From Echinococcus granulosus (Eukaryota > Platyhelminthes > Cestoda > Cyclophyllidea > Taeniidae): a stretch of 64,000 nucleotides of DNA. Below the pieces are notes generated by a model. The model was not told the DNA's origin and did not search any database. It was given only the letters and a program-made list of their open reading frames with translations. A program made the position numbers and the translations under genes. This document shows positions 12,801 to 27,800 of this stretch, one piece after another. Each line of letters starts with the position of its first letter. The stretch's first letter is position 1. The DNA lies in contig NW_020170381.1 in the NCBI RefSeq assembly GCF_000524195.1, forward strand, positions 1,908,870 through 1,972,869, read 5' to 3'.

Positions 12801-15800
12801 ACTACTTTACTTGGCGCTGTAAGTTCATAAAAATACTTTTTTGGCTTTCGCACTGCTATTTGGAGCATTTACGAGTTATTCGTTTTCGTTATTTCGTTTT
12901 CGTTTTGCCACATTCACTTGAAGGGGCGGTTTGCTGTGGTGCCCCTGTGTTTGGAGCATGGAGCATATCTTTGGAAGCTACACCTAACCTGACCTACATT
13001 ACGCAACGTTGAAAGACAATACCGGCTCATTCCTTCTATTCAACGATGGTTTTTAGGGGTTGTTGTTGATTGAGTCGGACTGCATAATGAATAGTCTGTT
13101 TCTGAAACTAACTCTTGGCTTAGCACATCCACCGTTGCTTCTCCTTTGTCTCTAGTTTAGTTGGCGAAAGAAATCTTTTGAGTCTTCTCTTCCTCTTATT
13201 TTGCAGTTCAAGTGCCAAGTTGTCCTATCTCCACTTTAGCGTGCCGTTGGAGTGAGGATCAGTCGCTATTGTCGCTGTAGTTGACCCTGTCAAAGCTGAC
13301 CGCCCACAGAGGGAGCAAAGACGTCTGTGTGCAGCCCCATAAAGGATTATCGTTACGCTTCCCCCGTACACATGGTCCTCCACGGTTTTTTAAGTGGAAG
13401 AATGGATGGAAAATTTGCCATATTTATGGCTCAGTAGCAGTAGTGCCGGTGGTAGTGTTTGAGTTCATCAATAAAATAGATTTAATCAAAATTCACTATT
13501 CTTATGCCATAGTGAAAAATGAGCGTCGACAGTGTTACACTGTCAAAGTCGCACTCAGGTAGCATACGTGGATGCCTCTCCTCTTTATTTCCTTCCCAAA
13601 TTCCACCCTTCTCACCTCATAAGGTAATTTGTTTAACACTGAAACTGATGACAGTCCACCCGAGGTGGAGCCTGAGGTGGTCCCATTGGAGCCTTTAACG
13701 GGTTATAGATGTGTCCCTTAGGGGGTTAACTTAATAAGCCCATTTTTGCCACCGTTGAATGCGAGTCATATACTGTGTTGACGAAAAGTAGCCTAAACAT
13801 GCTGTAAATGGAATTAATAACATTATTGCTGGTTTTATCAAGTTTCGTTTTGGAGATTTTGAGCCCTCTTTTCACTTTCCCAGATGACCATTAAATTTAT
13901 GTTTGTTGAATTTTGCCACTGTATCTCGTATTGTACGAACATTTTAAAAATTGTTATCGTATTCGAAAATGCATTCACGACTAGCATTTTTACAAAATTT
14001 AATTGATAAAGTGGATTTGATTATGCGGATACGTACATTAGGCGGGCATCAACACAGATTGACCATTTTAATGGGTGTATCGTCAAAAAGGTACCGCATT
14101 TACTTGCGTTCTTTGCAAACTCCACTTTTTCATACGTTGGGATGGTGGTAAAAATAAATATCGTGTGAGGGACTTGTATTGCTCCTACGAAAGATGATTG
14201 CCGATTGTTTGAGGACTTCGTCGGTTCCACATCTTTTGATGTCCGCTCTGTACTGATTGGATTTGGCTATGGCTGTTTTCCGTGCGGTTCTCTGATCATC
14301 CACCGTGAAGAGCTGGTGCACCGCCTTCGCCCTTTTTCTGTCTAAATAATTAACACCGTCTAATATTGCAGCAAGAGTTATCTAGCCTACTAGAAGATGT
14401 GTCGATATTTATGGAATTGGCGATCATTACTAACCCCGGTGTAGACTTCCCACGATCGCTTACTTCCACCTTTGATAAGCGCATCGCGCTCTTAGCACCC
14501 GCTTTGAGGAGTGAATATCAACAGGTCGTCAGATATCTTTTAACGCCCAAAATATTCGGGATGCACAAGATCCAACGCCTTGTATGATCCCCTCTCCCCG
14601 GAAGATAAAACCCTGTTTTACAGCTTTAAGAAACTTTCGAGGTGTCATCTTGGAATGCAGCAAAAGTAATTTTTGATGGGTTTTTTTTTATTATTTGTCT
14701 AGTCTCACCATAAATTGTAAATCTTTTATCCATATCAAATATTATAATCTAAATTTGTGGAAAGTGACTAAATATATACGATGAAAGGCACCCTTCTGAA
14801 GTTATTTCTATTGTAGAAATTTTTCCGCTTACCGTATAGGTTTATTGGTTGCGAAGCTCCCTACTTTTCTGCGGACTTGGTTATTAGAGGACTTAGTAAG
14901 GTGGTTTGCACATGGCTTTTTTACTTCTATGCAGTAAAGTTTGCGCTTAACCAGTAATTATGATGTGGCCATATGGAAGTGAATGTTTTTTTCATACACG
15001 TACGACTTTCGACCCGGAACATGCAACTGCACTATTGAGGGTCGTTCGGATTTTGATGCGTGTTCTGCACAAACGTGCTTTCGGTGCTATGAGGTCATGG
15101 TATGTGTCAGTTCTGTCAGTAGGTTGCGGTGGTTTCTGCGTTCCTACTAACATTTGACTGTATCCGCCCAAGCAGCAACTGTTTGGGTTCAAAGTATCCT
15201 CCAATCCCTTGAACAGATATCTTGATTCATTAACAGTCGAAACTAATACAAGTGGTACAGTGCGTGCGTGCACTCAACACTCCTAAATTTTATTCCTACT
15301 TTTTTATATCGAAGTTTCACCTTATTTGTTCATGTGATGATTTTTGCATTTAACAATTAGCTCGCAATAGCTGTTCATATCTATCCTCCAAAAGTAGCGG
15401 TAGATTAAGTGAAATCGAAAATTTTGCCTAGGTACGCACGTGATGGAGGGCTCTGGCAAGTTTCTAGTGACGGCGGTGGGGGTCCACTCACAGGCGGGTA
15501 TCATATTTACCCTTCTGGGCGCTACCGAGGGCTTTGGCGGTATGGATACTGTACCCGGCGGGGGACTTCCGATGCCGCCTTCCACTGAGACCATTACCCA
15601 TGCCTCGGTGGCCGCTACTGCGGCGGTGGCACCAGTCGAAAAAGCCTCCGCTCAGACTCCTTTGTTGATGCAGAACAATAAACAACGCATGGCTGACGGC
15701 ATTGGACACCGGGGCACAGGCCCACATCCTGCCAGTAAGTTGATATTTGGAGTGAACTCGAAATCTTACATTGGATGTTTGAGACTGTTTACATTTAAAT

Positions 15801-18800
15801 TTTACTATCGATTATTTCGATAGTTCAGAAATCTGCCATTCTTTTAACTCATCGTTATACGGGTGGACCCCATCCATTGAGAACTATTTTGCCCTTTCAT
15901 TGTGTTTTACGCAAATTCGGACGTTTTTCGAATGCCTCATACTTATTTCGCTCCTTGTATAACAATACTGAGATAAGGAATGGCTGGTGAGATGCAGTAG
16001 TAAGGTCTGCTGGGTCTGAACTCCTTTTCTGACCGTTTGCCTCTGGCGAGGTGGCGAAGGCAACTTCAGTTCCTGCCTCATGCACATTAGGCTATTATTT
16101 TTTACGTTGAAGTATCAGCATGTCCTCTCTCCTGCTATCTTTCTTGCCCCACCTCATTTCCCCTTGTTTTCTCCATTCAGTTACTTGTCCATCTGCTTAT
16201 CCTCTTTCAATTTCTTCCTTCAGTTCTGCCTTGTCTTTTGTTGTGTACGATAATTTATAGGCTTTAGGGAAGTGCCCACTCTGAAAGCACTCTCTCGTTC
16301 ACTCACTATGCAATCCTTTTTTCGCACTTCAGATGTCTCGAAGGAAAAAATGATATCAGAACAAGATTTCCTTGCGTTTTTACTCCAAAATGAAACTAAA
16401 AACAAAATACTGGATCTTTTTTTCTGACTACAAATTCGCTACATCAGTAATTACGCCCTGCTGTTACTAGCGTCATGTTCTAAGCTAGTCTATTAAATTA
16501 TCCTTTTGCTTCAGAGGAAGTAATGTTAAATTTCAAGTTCCAGTTCTTTTTATTTAGCTATTCCAGGTAATTTTGGGTAAAATTTTGTCTGTTTTTATCT
16601 CTCATAGGGGAACGGTTACCAGAAAATCAACCACTTAACATATTTTTTTATTTATTAATCGCAGTGGTTGCAATACAGTACGGGTTCAGATATGAGATTA
16701 AGTTTGCAATGTAGTGTTATCTTCGTTTCTCTTTTTCTCCTACCTCTAGCCGTGGAGATGGGTCGTTTGAACAATCTGGTGGACCACATGGGCACCGGTG
16801 ACGATCGAAATCTCGAGCCTCTTCTGCCGAGGAATGGCAAGGGTGGCGACAACGGTGGTGTCGCAAAGGAAAAGGAGGCGCCTAAGAGGAAGAAACGTCC
16901 CAAGAAGAAGTCCTCTGTGCTCCAGGCGAAGCTCAATCACCTTGCCGGGGTCATTGGACAAATCGGTAGGCCGCCACTTTGTCACCTTGCCCTTCCTTCA
17001 CTTTGTCTTTGACCGAATCCTTATTTGTCTGGTATATTCTTCAGCTTTAATGGATAAATATCTTACCAGTTGCTTCGTTTTATTGTTCCAATTCTTCCAT
17101 AACTAACATGTAGTCTACATATCCGCTCATTCCTTGCTTTGCGATGCCTGATCATAATCAGGACGTTGTAATCGCAGCTCTTGATTTTCACTTCTGGTAA
17201 TCGAACCGCACATTACCGCATTACACAAGGGTTACCTGTACTTATTCCTATCTTGAAACGGTATTTCAGGAATCGTTTAGTGACTTTTTTCTGAGGCCGA
17301 ACTGTTTGATCTTGTGAAAGGGTGTTTAACTTAGTAACTTTGAGCGGCTCTTCTCAATCGGTGGTGATGTAAATGAAGGGTGAGCTACGAGACAGCTAGT
17401 GCGGCTTTCCTTGTTGCAGGTACGGTGATCGCTGTATTGACGGTGGTCATTCTTTTTGTCAAATTCGCCGTGAACACGTACTACATTGAGGGCGAGTCGT
17501 GGAACACAAGTGTGCATCTGAAGCAGTTCATCCACTTTATTATCATCGGCGTCACCGTGTTGGTGGTAGCTGTACCCGAAGGTCTGCCTCTCGCTGTTAC
17601 CATCTCTCTCGCCTACTCTGTAAAGAAGATGATGAAGGTAGGTCCCGACTGGTGTCCCACCCAGCTTTAGTCCTCACTTAAGCAAATGCTCATTCCCATT
17701 TCCTTTTCGGCCAATGGAAAACTTATCTGAGGTGTGAGTAACTACTTATATGTCGTTTCGACGAAGATATGCGGATATTTTTGTGCCAAACATAGTTCGC
17801 TTAAATTTGGGCATTTTGTGCTTTTCTTTATTCCTCTATGCACAATTTTGTCGCAGAACCTTCCCGCAAAACCCTTGCATATACCCATCTTTGTATGCGA
17901 ACACAATAACAAGTTCCTTATCGCATACGAAATTGTGATATTTGTTACCAGATTACGTAGGGAAGGTAAAATCTGCTTAGCTCAAATGTTGCATAGATTA
18001 GATTTTTATTGAAACATTTGTAGATTTTGATTTGGTAAAAGTGGTACTGCTTAACCTTTTGCTATTTCGCTTTTTATAGAACCCACCCTAACTCTAATTT
18101 CACGGCATGTATAAATGATCTATTCACACAAAGCAGTGCGCCCATAAAGGTAGAATCCAATCTGACGTCCTCCAGATCGACAGAAAACTTTTTCATCTAA
18201 GGCAGTCAATTATTACACCAAGCCCTTCTTATTGCTAGTCGTGAATTGCTGATTAGTTGTGTCTTTGGGTCTTTCATAAGCTGATGCTAAATGGTTGGTT
18301 GTGTGAATTTCAGGACAACAATTTGGTTCGCCATTTGGACGCCTGTGAGACGATGGGCAATGCGACGGCCATCTGCTCGGACAAAACAGGGACCCTGACT
18401 ACCAATCGCATGACCGTGGTGCAATGCTACCTAGGTGGCTGTCACTCCAAAGATCCGAACAACCTGCCCAAACTGAGCCACCTCAACCCCAAGTTGGCTC
18501 ACCTCGTCATCCACGGCATTGCCATCAACAGCGGATACACCTCTCGTGTTCTGGTTAGTCTCTCCTGTCGCTCCCTCTGCTCGCTATTTCGCTTTACCTC
18601 TCCCTTGAATGACCGGTTATGTACCTCCTCGACCATTAACTATGCCCTCAAATCCTGTCTCTATGCAACTTTCTTGCCTTTTTGAATTGTCGCTGTCTGA
18701 TTTTGTGATTTATAGTCCACAGATGAAACGATTGTTTTCAGTGTGGGGAGGGATGAGCCCTAGTTTATTGAGTCCGAAATCACTTCCGTTTCGCAATGGT

Positions 18801-21800
18801 CCTGCTTGTGTTCACGATTTTAATTGAAGAATAACCCAAATTACTCCCTATGCGAACAGCTATTGCTACAGCCTTTTTTTTCTGAACTTTTCAATCAACT
18901 GTCCGTGGACATTTGCTTGCCAAAATTCAGACCTTATTTCACTTTACCGCATGATTCAAAAATGGTGTTTCTCAAGTTTTTTTTTCACTCTCTTCATTAA
19001 TTAAAAAATATTTCTAGTTTACAAAAAATGATTTAAAAATGAGAGGCTTGCTACTCTTCTCCAAACTACATCCGCTCTTGCATGAGTCATTTGAGGCTTT
19101 AAAGGCCAGCCACTGTCACATGCTCACGCTCATGCGTTCCCTCTGATGAAATGTTCGACCAAAATTATTAAGAGGGAAATAATTATACTTAAATGATAAT
19201 TCACTTTGAAGTGTAGTAAATCTACGGACAGGTTGCACATATTTTTTATGCAGATCTCAATTTCAGAACGATAGTACGACATTCATTTGCAAAAAAACGC
19301 AATGGGTTGGAGATCAAGTGAGGCGGGTTAAGTAGCACCTATTGGTATTTGTGTTATTTTTTGCCTTATTCAAACATCAGGTGAAGGGATGAATGCGAGA
19401 GTCATCAGCTTTAGTAGCTGTCTAGCCGGACTGACAAAAGATATGTACTCCCTCACTTCAAGGATGGTGTTATTTATTTGCTGTCTGCGAACTCAAAATC
19501 CGTCTGGTCGGTTTAACCCCTTTCATTTCGGTTTCATTAATGCCTTCCGTGTCATTTTCCATATTTGAACGCTTGAATTTCCTCTCATACGATAATGACT
19601 TCCCGTGCTCATCTTTTACTTTCATTGATCGTTCAAAACGATCCGTAAAGGGATAAGGCTGTTCGCTTTATAATTGCATGCCGTTTCTCGTACTTGATCA
19701 AAAATCTGGTTCACGTCCCCATTCAGCAGTGTTTTTGACTGCTCTGTATTGTCTTATTATTAAATCATCTGCGTACCTTACTCTCCATCAGTATGCTAAC
19801 GGCTGTTTGACTCGACGATATTCGACCGAAACCTATTAACTCTGTTTAGGAGTAAAAAACCAAAGGCGTATCTCTCAATACGGCTCAAATCTTTGCGACC
19901 CTTTAAGTAACCTCTGGGGCCTTCTGGAATAATAAATAGCCTTGTGTACTTACCCCGAATCACCGGTAATGTTCTCCCTTACTGTAACTGCACATTATCA
20001 CCAATGAGGTGGTTCAGTGTTATTGGTTCCATCTTGACATTACACCTGCGTGAAAATTGACTTCTCGCCTCCACTTGTGGTCCATGCAATCCTGCAAACC
20101 ATTGTCGGCAAGAGTGTTCCATCCCATTTGTTTTCACACCTGCTAGGGAGAGTATCCTTTATCCAACCATTCTGGGCAAAACAGTTCCTTTCTCCTTTCA
20201 TTCAGGATCTGTTGCAGCGTGGCTACACGAGTATCTTTAGCTGTCGCGGTGCTGCTGTCCTTATTACAGTATGTAGCACACTGAACTTGAAAATGTGTCG
20301 CTCATCAATCTTCGCACGAGGCTGTTTTGTGCAGGTCTATTGGTCCTAGCGTAACTTTTGCTCTCATTCTTAGCAAGTCACAAGGCCCTGGAGAACCTCT
20401 CCCCCAGCCTATTTACATTTTAACTCCAGGGGGAGTGTGGGCGCGTGGACGTGCTTTTTCTTTGCCATCTAGAAAGCGCGTCTTTGCACTTTCATACCCA
20501 TCGTTGCAGACGAAACGAACCCGCGTCTGTTGCCTTCGCACCTCCAACTCCCTACCCCGGGAACGAGGGCCACCCCTGTTCTTTTACCACCATCATTAAT
20601 TCTTCGGCGAATCGATGTGCAAATGTAACTTTGAACAATATTGATGTCCCCTCTAAGGGAAGCTACCATCGGTCACCATTGCGAGACACCGACTTCATTC
20701 TTCTTCCTAGGGAGTTTGATACTTCACCATTGCCAGCATATTCCTGGCCATTAAGTGGTTGCATATTGTTTATACCACACACAAAATGTAGCAGATAAAA
20801 GGGTTGGGTTTTTGTTTAGTAAAATGGGGCAGCTGCACCGCCCACTCGTAAATTGACAGGAACCGGTCAGGTCGCCCATGAAAGTAAACTCAATTCTAAT
20901 TTTTAAAAGAGCTCATTAACTGGCAATCGGTTTTTCGTATAAATAATTGAGCAGATGGTGGCATTTCTCTGGCTTTTCCTGCGACTATCCTGCACTGCTT
21001 ATTGTTTATCCTTCAAGGGGATGGATTTATAGCCACAAAAGATCACTGAGCTTGTGCCGAGCAATAAGTAAAAAAGGGACTTTATAGCACAGTGGGATTT
21101 GTGAATTTCCCATATGCGTATACACGTTGATTTATTTACGTCAAAAAAATTCTTCCTTAATTCACAGCCGCCGAAGAGACCCACTGATCTACCAACGCAG
21201 TTGGGCAACAAGACGGAGTGTGCTCTGCTGGGCTTCGTGCACACGTTGGGTGCCTCCTACGAGGACATTCGGCAACAGTGGCCAGAGGACTCCCTCCTGA
21301 AGGTCTTCACCTTCAACTCTGAGCGCAAGTCCATGAGTACGATCATCCGCAGCCTCGATCAGAAAAAGCGCGGTCTCACCGTCTTTACCAAGGGTGCATC
21401 CGAGATGGTGCTCAAAAAGTGAGTATTAACGTGGTTTAGTCACAGCACATTAATGTGTAAAATACGGACTGCTCTCATGCGACACAAACGTACTCCCCGC
21501 GTGGCGTCACTTCGTAAAATATAGCTAACACATCAAAGACCATTTTCCATGAACCTAGCAATTGGTAATTGTCCTTTTCACCTTTCGACGTGAATTATTG
21601 CCTCGTGCCTCATGTCTAGCCTCCCAATCGTCTAGTGAAGAAAAGGTATATTTGAATTCACACTGTCTGAGTTCATGCATGACATCAAAGCATCTGCGTT
21701 TCCTGAATCGTGATTCTTCAATATATTCGTGCTTAGTTGCCCAATCATCAACATTCTCGCTTTCAGCTGGAGGTCTGCTACGGCATTGGTACCCGCTAAA

Positions 21801-24800
21801 TTGGTGAGAATTTTCTTGTCCTTTACGTGCAACATCCGTTTACGCGATTCGGCCACGCGTGCACTCGCCTCGCTTGCGTCGGAGAATAGCTTTCAATGGT
21901 GTTTGCGAAGCTGCGAGGTCATGTGTGCGTGTCTGTTTCATACTTGTCTCCGGTTCCCTTTTTCGCATGTCCGGAAGTCGTCATTAGTTTTAAAGCCAAA
22001 TTGTTTTCGCAGTTCTAGGGGTAAAATATGAATTTGTTCACGTAAATCCAAGGCTCTTGCTGCTGCTTTCATTCCTCTGACAATCGCAATGCTTTGACAA
22101 CTGATCGAGAAGTTTGGCTGTGCTAGTCACTGCCTACATCTTACAATTTCGATCATTTTTTCTTTGCTGCCGTTTGTTGCGGGTTCCTTCTGTAAATAAG
22201 TACGCTTGACCACCAAAGGCGTCATCCTGGCACGAAATAATTTTATTATTTTCGTCTACTTATTGTCTGGTTCATCTTATTTCGTTTATTCGCTTTTTCA
22301 GATTTTACTTCATGAGTCCACCCTTTCCTTATGAATCATAAGTGAATTTAATTTGCTAACTCGATCTATCATGTTAATAAATAGTTTTCCTTCTCTAATC
22401 CTGGTTTTACCCAAAAGCACCATTGATGGTCCACTTAGAGCATCACTCTTGTTTGATTGCCGAAAATTGCGTTAGCCTTTCCTTTTTTCCTAAAAATTCT
22501 CTTTTTTTCATTTACTGCGCACTTTGAAATAATTCAGTAAAGAGCATACATTAAACGGCGCTTGCATGATAAAATTCTCACCACATTTTCTAACATAAGT
22601 TTTCTTCATACTGTTACTGCATTAGAAAGTAATGGCTCCGAGTGAGTGGTTCGAGGGGTGAAATCGGGAATGCCATCTCAAATAAAGTCAAGTATTTGAT
22701 TGATTGTTGCTTCTTGTGTGTCTGGCGTTGTGAATTTTTTTCAAATTGCTAAAATTTTAAAAGCAAATCTTAATAGCAATGCCGCCTTCGTCTGGGTCGT
22801 TTTGGAGAGGACAGCCAGATTTATGGCCGAAAAACCCACGGATTTTGCGTAGTGAGTATGCTTGCGCTACTAGCTTCGAGTTCAATACAATCACTGCTTA
22901 ATGCAAGCTTCGTTATTGCCTCCTTCTATATCACTTGATTTTGTAATGCTTCTTGAACTAAAATTTCCAACTAATTCTTAGCGTTTTGAATTGTTTAACA
23001 CCACAAAAGAAAAGCTTATGCGACCTATGGAAATGCTTCAGGAATGGTAATCCAAGAGATGCTTCAAAGCAAAAGCAATTTCGGTAGAGCAGGCTACTTT
23101 AAAGGAGATAAAGTGTATTTCCATAAGTGTCGCCAAATCCTGCATTTCACAAATCCCCTTCCGACGCCTTTCTCATACACTAATGTATACCTAGTGACCA
23201 TTCTCTTGCAGAGTAGTGTTCTTTTCGCTTAAATACAGCCATGGCCGTCTTATTCATCAGTTTGCCCTATTCTTGATTAGCTGTCATCGCCAGTACGGCA
23301 AACTATCTGTTCTGAGGCAAGATTTGAAAGTACACGGAAAAGACTCCGCCCATCTTGTGACTTGCCCTGTACAGGCTGTGAAGGAGGCATGCGGACGATG
23401 ATTACGGTAGCAACTTACAATTTAAAAATAGTAGAAAATCATTAAATTAACACATAGCTTTCATCCAAACGCTATTGTCTGCTGTAATGCATTTTGTCTG
23501 CAACATTACCTAAATCACCTTTCTGCCATTACTATGTCAAATTAATTTGTAGCATATTTGTATTTTTTCAAATAAACACCACTTCTTTCATTTGACTCCT
23601 ATGGAATTTCAACTACTTTCCATCGCTTTACATACTCCTGAGCCTTGGAGTCATGACTGAAGATTAATAGAAATAATCGACTCGGTGTGATGCTATTTAC
23701 GCTCTTACACAGGCTGGTTCTTCGACTACAGCTCTTTTCTTGGGGACATGGTTGTAATGTGTTAACTTTATTTTCCAACTATCACTATCGGAAAGTCTTA
23801 CTAGACGGGTAATGCTGCTTTCACCTAAAATGCAAGATTCAATTGTTTTTGTCATTAGAGTGGTGTTTAGATCGTATTCAGTTCTAGTAGCCTTGTCTAA
23901 TTCTTCATCCCCGACTCGTATCAGCACCTTTTTCTCCGGTTGACCATTGGACTGATGGCCATGCTAAGTATCATTAACTTCGTAGTTTTTTGTATTGATG
24001 GCCAAGATACGCACCGAAGTTTCGAAGGTGTTGGCGTCTAGTATTTAAGACGTGACCACAAAAGGTCGGATCACAAACTGCTCCATAGGCTCAAATCTGC
24101 CTCATTTTGGAAATAATGTTTCGATCAAGCATGAAAATATGCAGCCTCCAAACGAATATACTCTCGTGCTGCCACCCTCTCCCTCCGCGCCCTAGCAGCC
24201 CCTTCCTCACTCAATCACATGCGCACGCAACACTTTTGCGGCAATGTGATATGCATCGCTGTGATGTGGCTGCGAGATCGCCCGAGAGTACTATGGTTGT
24301 GGCAATTACGGATTGCTTGTGGCCAGCCTCCTCTCCCTTGTCTCCCTCCGTACGTGTGCCGACGCTGGGAGGGGAGCAGACATTCGGCATCTTCCCTTCC
24401 CAATCACTTGCTTGCCCTCCCCTGTCCCACAACCGCCTTATTTATTACTGCTCCTGCTGCTTTTCATGCGTGTGTACACTGTAATTGTCGCCCTTGGATC
24501 AGGCTGTAATTGGAGTCACTTGTGCCACTTTCATCACCATTTTGTTACCTTTGCGTTGTGTTCCATTTCGCATATTTCTTTGGTGTACTTTCGGGCTCAT
24601 TTGATCCTGCTTAAAAATACCTCTATAACCGGAGCGGAAAAAGCTATTCAAATTGCAATTGTCTTGGTGGAAGTAAAGAGCCATTGCATAACCTTTAACG
24701 CCCAACCAGCTGCTGTCACTGCCAGTTACTTCATGCCCTAAACAGCTTACACTGCCTCACTTTATGGCAGTTCGCACTTCTGCCTCACGCAACTGCACTC

Positions 24801-27800
24801 TGTTGCTGCTGTTGTTACTCCTGGTGGTGACTGCACCGCCGTTAACTTTAGCCGATATGTCACGGCCTGGCGAAAAAGTCCAGACAGGTGCTTTTTTCGA
24901 ACCACAATTCGCCCGCTATCGCACCAACATCGATTTCTCAGTCGGTCTTTCCTCTTCCATCGCAGTAGGCGGAGGAGGGGGCAGCAAGCGTCGCCGCCCC
25001 TAGTGGCTGCCGAGTTGATCTATGCTCACGCAAACATGCCATTTTTCAGAAGCTTAATACTGCCTTTTCTTAGCAAACCCATTCTCCAAGCTGGGAGATT
25101 GAGTTTCTCGAAGAGTTTAATATCGGGTAGTGTCATGCCACCGTTCTCCTTCTAATAGTGATAAGGTGCTATCGTTTAATTTGTAATTTCATCACCTAAC
25201 TCTTTGGTAATAACTGAAGTGATTTTCATGCTAAAGGGAAGGTTTATGTGCCCAAAACTCTGAAATTTATAGTCACAAACTATTTTAATATATAAATATT
25301 CCCTAACTAGCTGCTTATCAAATCATTTAATGATCGTAAACTTTGGGAAGTATAAATCTTCTGCTTCTAATTTATGATGTTATCATGTTACCTCGCCTTG
25401 ATATTGGGGAGAGAGGAAGGGAAATGCGTTTACTAGTGGGAACTGGTGGGATGGGTTTTCGTCATTATTATTTGTTATTCCTTTTGGTGATCTTCCAATG
25501 CATGTTTCTTGTCTACTACCATTTGACGGTGCGGCATATCGGCGTTGTGCGTATGCCTCCCCCACTCCTGTGCTACCATTGACGTTCGGGAAAGTGCCAC
25601 TTTTTTTCTTCCCTATACTAGCCGCTCCTTTGGCAATGCCGATATTCTAGTTCCGTTCTCTGGTGCTCGTACAATTTTTTCCCTTTTTAACACCACTATT
25701 AACCAAAAAGCCTTATGCAGCGAGTCTTTATTTGTGAATAGATGAATTTTCGCCTCTTCTCAGAGAGCATTTTGGTGGCATTTTTGTCTACAATTTGAAA
25801 CAGCCTTTGGGGATTACTTGCATGGCTTGAAGTGGGTTTAATGCTAACGTTTAACTTAGTTATTTGCAGCAAGCTTCATTGGCATAGGAGTTTTACTAAA
25901 ATGTTTTTTTTTATTCTTTAGTCCTTTATTGTTGTTATAAGCTTAATCCGTGTTTTCTCAAATAGCTTTGCATTCGAGTTATGAGCAGTTTTAGTGTGCG
26001 TGAATCCCTAGAACAATCTAGTCGATGAAGCAAGTTGTCAAATGTTTGAATTCCTTTGTTTCTGCTGAAAATTCTCATCCTCTATAATTTGCTTTGGTTA
26101 TTGCCTAAAGCTTTCGAGTGTAAAATTACTGCTTATTTGAATGTTTCTTCCAGCATTTGAGGATTGGAATCCGTGTGTGTGTGTGTGTGTGTGTTTATGG
26201 CATTTCCCTCTCCAATGGCATTCATATCCCTCTTTCAGATGTTCCTTCATACTCGGCGCTGGTGGGGAGCCCTTGCCATTTCCACAGTCAGCGCAGGAGG
26301 AAATCGTGAGGACGGTTATTGAGCCTATGGCCTCTGACGGCCTACGCACCATCGCGATCGCCTACAAAAACTACGTTGGCAACGGTGCGTCATTCCTTTA
26401 TTCCATCCTACCTACCAGTCTGTTTTATGTTCACCATTGATCAGTTTCCCATTCGAATCTCATTGCAGTCTGAAATGGTGTAGTATTTGCAGAGGGGAAG
26501 CCGATATTCATCTGGAGCTTCTCACTACCGTAGCACGAGTTGGCATTGGCGCCGCTGTCTACAGTTGTGTACCCACAGATTTTGACAAGCTCATCGGTGG
26601 CCGTTTGTTTGGCTGGGAGAGGGCGTGTTTGCCCGAGAGAGATCTTGACGTAAGAACCAGTGTCCCAATAGGAAAGGGTTTTCATTTGTGTCACCTTTTC
26701 TGTCTCTTGTGTGCCTATGTTCGTGACCACTAGGCTTTCTTGTCGAAATAATACGATTTTTGAAGAAATATACGCTTTCAGTGTCCTGAGCTCTGTCACA
26801 AATAATAAAATTTGGGTCATTTTAAGTGGTGAAATCAATCCATTGAGGTTTGGATAAGTGTTCACTTCTTCCCTTTTAGGAATTCCTCCAACATCCATGT
26901 CAGTCTTTTTCTCTTATTGCAAACATACAATACAAATATCAGTTATGTTAGAATTAAATGAATTTTTCTGGCTTAATTTTAAGTGACTTTTTGATTCCAG
27001 TCAATACATTTCAATAAATATTTCAACAAAATCTCCTCCATTGCCATCAATTTTTATGCCAATTGGTGATTTATCATTCTGTTTTTGAAGAGCCTTTGCA
27101 GTCAACTTTGATCATCGTGCAGGGGTGGTATGGGTCTCGGTCACTATGATTCCAATCTCAGTGACAATAACGCTTCTCACCTATCATATTGTTTTGATGA
27201 AATCCCTGCAAATTTTGGCTGAATTTTTTCAAAAGATTGACAACTTTTATGCTCACAGCGGGTTCTCAGTATGGTTGGCAAATATTTCTCATGTCATATG
27301 GAATTTTCTTTCACCCGTGTCTTGTTTTGTACAAAGTATTCCCAAGAAACTCCTCGCATTTACATGGATGCGGTACAGTCTCTTATATATTGAAGTGACT
27401 ACAAACTTTTAGCTGGAAGTATGCATAAAAAACGTTGAAATGTAGTGAAAAAAAGGCGCTAATGCATATGTACCCATTATTGCTTGGCAGGTGTGACTCC
27501 AGAGAGCAACGAGTTCGTGCTACCGAATGGGAGGCGAGCAAATCTGGAGGACGAAGCTAGCCTAATCTGTGACTTGACGTGCTTGGGAATCGTGGGCATT
27601 GAAGATCCGGTGCGACCGGAGGTGCCCGCGGCCATCCGCAAGTGCCAGCGTGCTGGCATCACTGTGCGTATGGTGACGGGCGACAATATTAATACGGCAC
27701 GCTCCATCGCGCTGAAGTGCGGCATCATTTCAGAGGGAGACAACTGCACTATTCTAGAGGGAAAGACCTTCAATCAGCGCGTACGTGACCCCCGCACGGG

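Larger units (their letters stand above)
21419..26238 (+). other. PMCA intron 9
   Basis: 4.8 kb. Holds the candidate secreted-peptide ORF at 24764-25003, a GC-richer segment around 24170-24480, and a (GT)11 tract at 26173-26194 just before exon 10. The rest is AT-rich and featureless. Confidence 0.7.

Noticed and set aside
24313..24741. 142-codon plus-strand frame in PMCA intron 9
   Set aside because: Starts at a non-ATG codon, low-complexity Leu/Pro content, no recognised family.
26431..26898. 155-codon minus-strand ORF in PMCA intron 10
   Set aside because: No domain, signal peptide or splice context; the plus strand also has an overlapping frame. Likely chance.
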